Source: Massilia sp. KIM
GTDB lineage: Bacteria > Pseudomonadota > Gammaproteobacteria > Burkholderiales > Burkholderiaceae_D
Length of the DNA: 64,000 bases
Reading direction: 5' to 3'
Assembly (NCBI RefSeq): GCF_002007115.1
Contig: NZ_MVAD01000001.1
Span: 620,001-684,000, forward strand
The notes beneath the pieces were generated by a model. The model did no database searches. It was not told the origin of the DNA and was given only the letters and a program-made list of their open reading frames with translations. How positions within the stretch are numbered: the first letter of the stretch is position 1; each line of letters opens with the position of its first letter. This document shows, piece after piece, positions 62,870-64,000 of this stretch. Made by a program: the position numbers and the translations under genes.

Positions 62870-63785
62870 AGTCAACCTCGCAAACCGCAATCCACCTTGC
62901 GACGATAAGGCGCGCGATCTGAGCCGCGCCCGTCAGGTCGATAGCGGGTGCGAGTTCCTTGATGATCCGCTCTGTCAGGCCATCCCGGATTTTCTCGGTC
63001 AACTCCTGGGGTGTGCCCACCCAAGTGTCGCAAGTTTCGCCGATGTCCGCTTCGTAACCGTTGATGAGCCGCGCTAGCCGCGAATGGACGGTAGGCGCTG
63101 TGTCGTTAATCCGCTTGAGGTGGGAACCGTGGTCGAGGAACTCGCGCAGGGTTTTCGTATATAGGCGCGCAACCTTGCCCTCCAGTGTATCCGCCGAGGA
63201 ACTCGCAAGTCGCTTTCGCGTCTTGCGCATAACGTTCTTCTCGTACATCTCAGAGACATCGGTCAGCTCCGGCAAGACGGTTGGCACTCCACCGAAATCG
63301 AGCGCCTGGCCTACGGCAAGCTTCATCTCCTGGATCTCAGTCGCGTAGTGATCGGCGTCATGCACCAGCACCTGGAAATCAGGCGCCAAGATTGACAGGT
63401 TCCATTTGCGGACCTCGGCCTCCTTAATCTGGGCATGCTTGATGAGGTCGTTATGGGCGATGATCGGGGTCACTAAGTGCCAGCGCCGTAGCTTGGTCGC
63501 ACCCAAAACCTTCTCTAGGTCGACTTCGTTGGTTTGAAGTTTCTTTAGGTCTGTCGTAATCTTGTCCCGCTGCTTCTCATAGAGCTCTTTCGGAGGGTAG
63601 ACCTTTTCAGGGCAGTAGCACTGATACCCCCAGCCTGTGGTCTTGGTAAAGCCTTCTAAGCCATAATCGCCGGGAGTAGCGGGGATGTGGGTGAAGCCAT
63701 CATTGTTGAACTTGCGCTTAAAGACTAGCTGACACAGCCGTTCCCAACTGTTCCCGTCGAACGCGCCATAAGTAGTTTGAAACAC
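62862..63785 (-). CDS. nuclease-like effector of the Lamassu/ABC-3C system (LmuA-like)
   Basis: A 307-aa protein, first gene of the operon, starting with GTG at 63785. Residues about 10-60 look like a PD-(D/E)xK nuclease core: E15 in the first helix (NSWERLCQLVF), D40/E44 in PGDYGLEG and Q55 in GYQCYCP, where the usual QxK lysine appears to be replaced by tyrosine, so catalysis may rely on K61 or be altered. The C-terminal ~120 residues are helical and probably bind the ATPase. Activated LmuA-type effectors cut DNA and stop phage growth. No ribosome site is obvious before the GTG, so a start further inside (no suitable codon seen) or leaderless translation is possible. Confidence 0.7.
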   Translation of the reverse strand: MFQTTYGAFDGNSWERLCQLVFKRKFNNDGFTHIPATPGDYGLEGFTKTTGWGYQCYCPEKVYPPKELYEKQRDKITTDLKKLQTNEVDLEKVLGATKLRRWHLVTPIIAHNDLIKHAQIKEAEVRKWNLSILAPDFQVLVHDADHYATEIQEMKLAVGQALDFGGVPTVLPELTDVSEMYEKNVMRKTRKRLASSSADTLEGKVARLYTKTLREFLDHGSHLKRINDTAPTVHSRLARLINGYEADIGETCDTWVGTPQELTEKIRDGLTERIIKELAPAIDLTGAAQIARLIVARWIAVCEVDYD

Positions 63786-64000
63786 GATGGCGTTGTAGCT
63801 AGCGCTTAGCCGCGATCCGGCATGGATATGCCGACGACCACCGCTTTGAGAAAAGCAATGGAGACGTAATCTGGCGAGTACCGCCTGAAATGGTCAAACC
63901 TGGACGCAAGCGGCCCTCCTAAGTCACAATCGCTGAAAAAGTTGCATAAACTTACCGCGCGATGAGTAATTTTCATACATTGTCCGATACAGATTGTCTC

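Noticed and set aside
1..64000. CRISPR arrays, tRNA or rRNA genes, or insertion sequences
   Set aside because: No regularly spaced repeats, tRNA-like cloverleaf with flanking motifs, or transposase-like protein was seen; a dedicated RNA search was not possible.

Overview
The window looks like a chromosomal stretch of a Gram-negative betaproteobacterium, most likely an Oxalobacteraceae-type organism of the Massilia/Duganella/Janthinobacterium kind. This is inferred from two PEP-CTERM exported proteins, two TonB-dependent receptors (one of the type common in Xanthomonas and Massilia), a FucP-like sugar permease, a betaproteobacterial H-NS protein and a Burkholderiales-style chemoreceptor. No rRNA, tRNA, CRISPR array, integrase or intact transposase was seen.

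Layout. 0.5-5.0 kb: a NERD-nuclease/helicase protein facing a two-gene signalling pair (membrane-tethered receiver plus PocR-like histidine kinase). 5.7-16.9 kb: a tightly overlapped seven-gene operon for uptake and breakdown of peptides that probably contain D-glutamate (two S12 serine hydrolases, an M19 dipeptidase, a TonB receptor, a POT peptide permease, and the DgcN/DgcA pair that converts D-Glu via N-acetyl-Glu), with a divergent Xre-cupin regulator and a clear half-site operator between them. 17-24 kb: a diguanylate cyclase, an AraC regulator, decayed ridA and lysR genes, a secreted protein of unknown function, and a small Xre regulator divergent from a truncated CAP-domain lipoprotein. 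24.5-32.1 kb: a visibly GC-richer carbohydrate module (TonB receptor, FucP-type permease, solute-binding protein, OmpR-type two-component system). 33-38.4 kb: two PEP-CTERM proteins and a prolyl oligopeptidase.

38.8-64 kb is accessory and defence-rich: a permuted NlpC/P60-like protein with a zinc ribbon; two divergent unknown genes sharing a perfect inverted repeat; a Vsr / C5-methyltransferase / Eco29kI-type restriction cassette; an Xre regulator with its own inverted repeat; a RES-domain protein with a zinc-ribbon N-terminus; a chemoreceptor pseudogene; a small two-gene operon; a second, intact Xre/CAP-lipoprotein module carrying the same two operator sequences as the one at 23.9 kb; a DEDD exonuclease; a SnoaL-like protein; a two-gene Septu-like system in which the ATPase is itself fused to an HNH nuclease and is followed by a second HNH protein; H-NS; an SDR/LysR pair; a DUF3223 protein; and a three-gene Lamassu/ABC-three-component system at the right edge.

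The most novel items are the double-HNH Septu-like pair, the seven-gene D-Glu peptide operon, the duplicated Xre/CAP module with conserved operators, and the PocR-kinase/tethered-receiver pair. All functional statements rest on reading motifs by eye; no database search was run.
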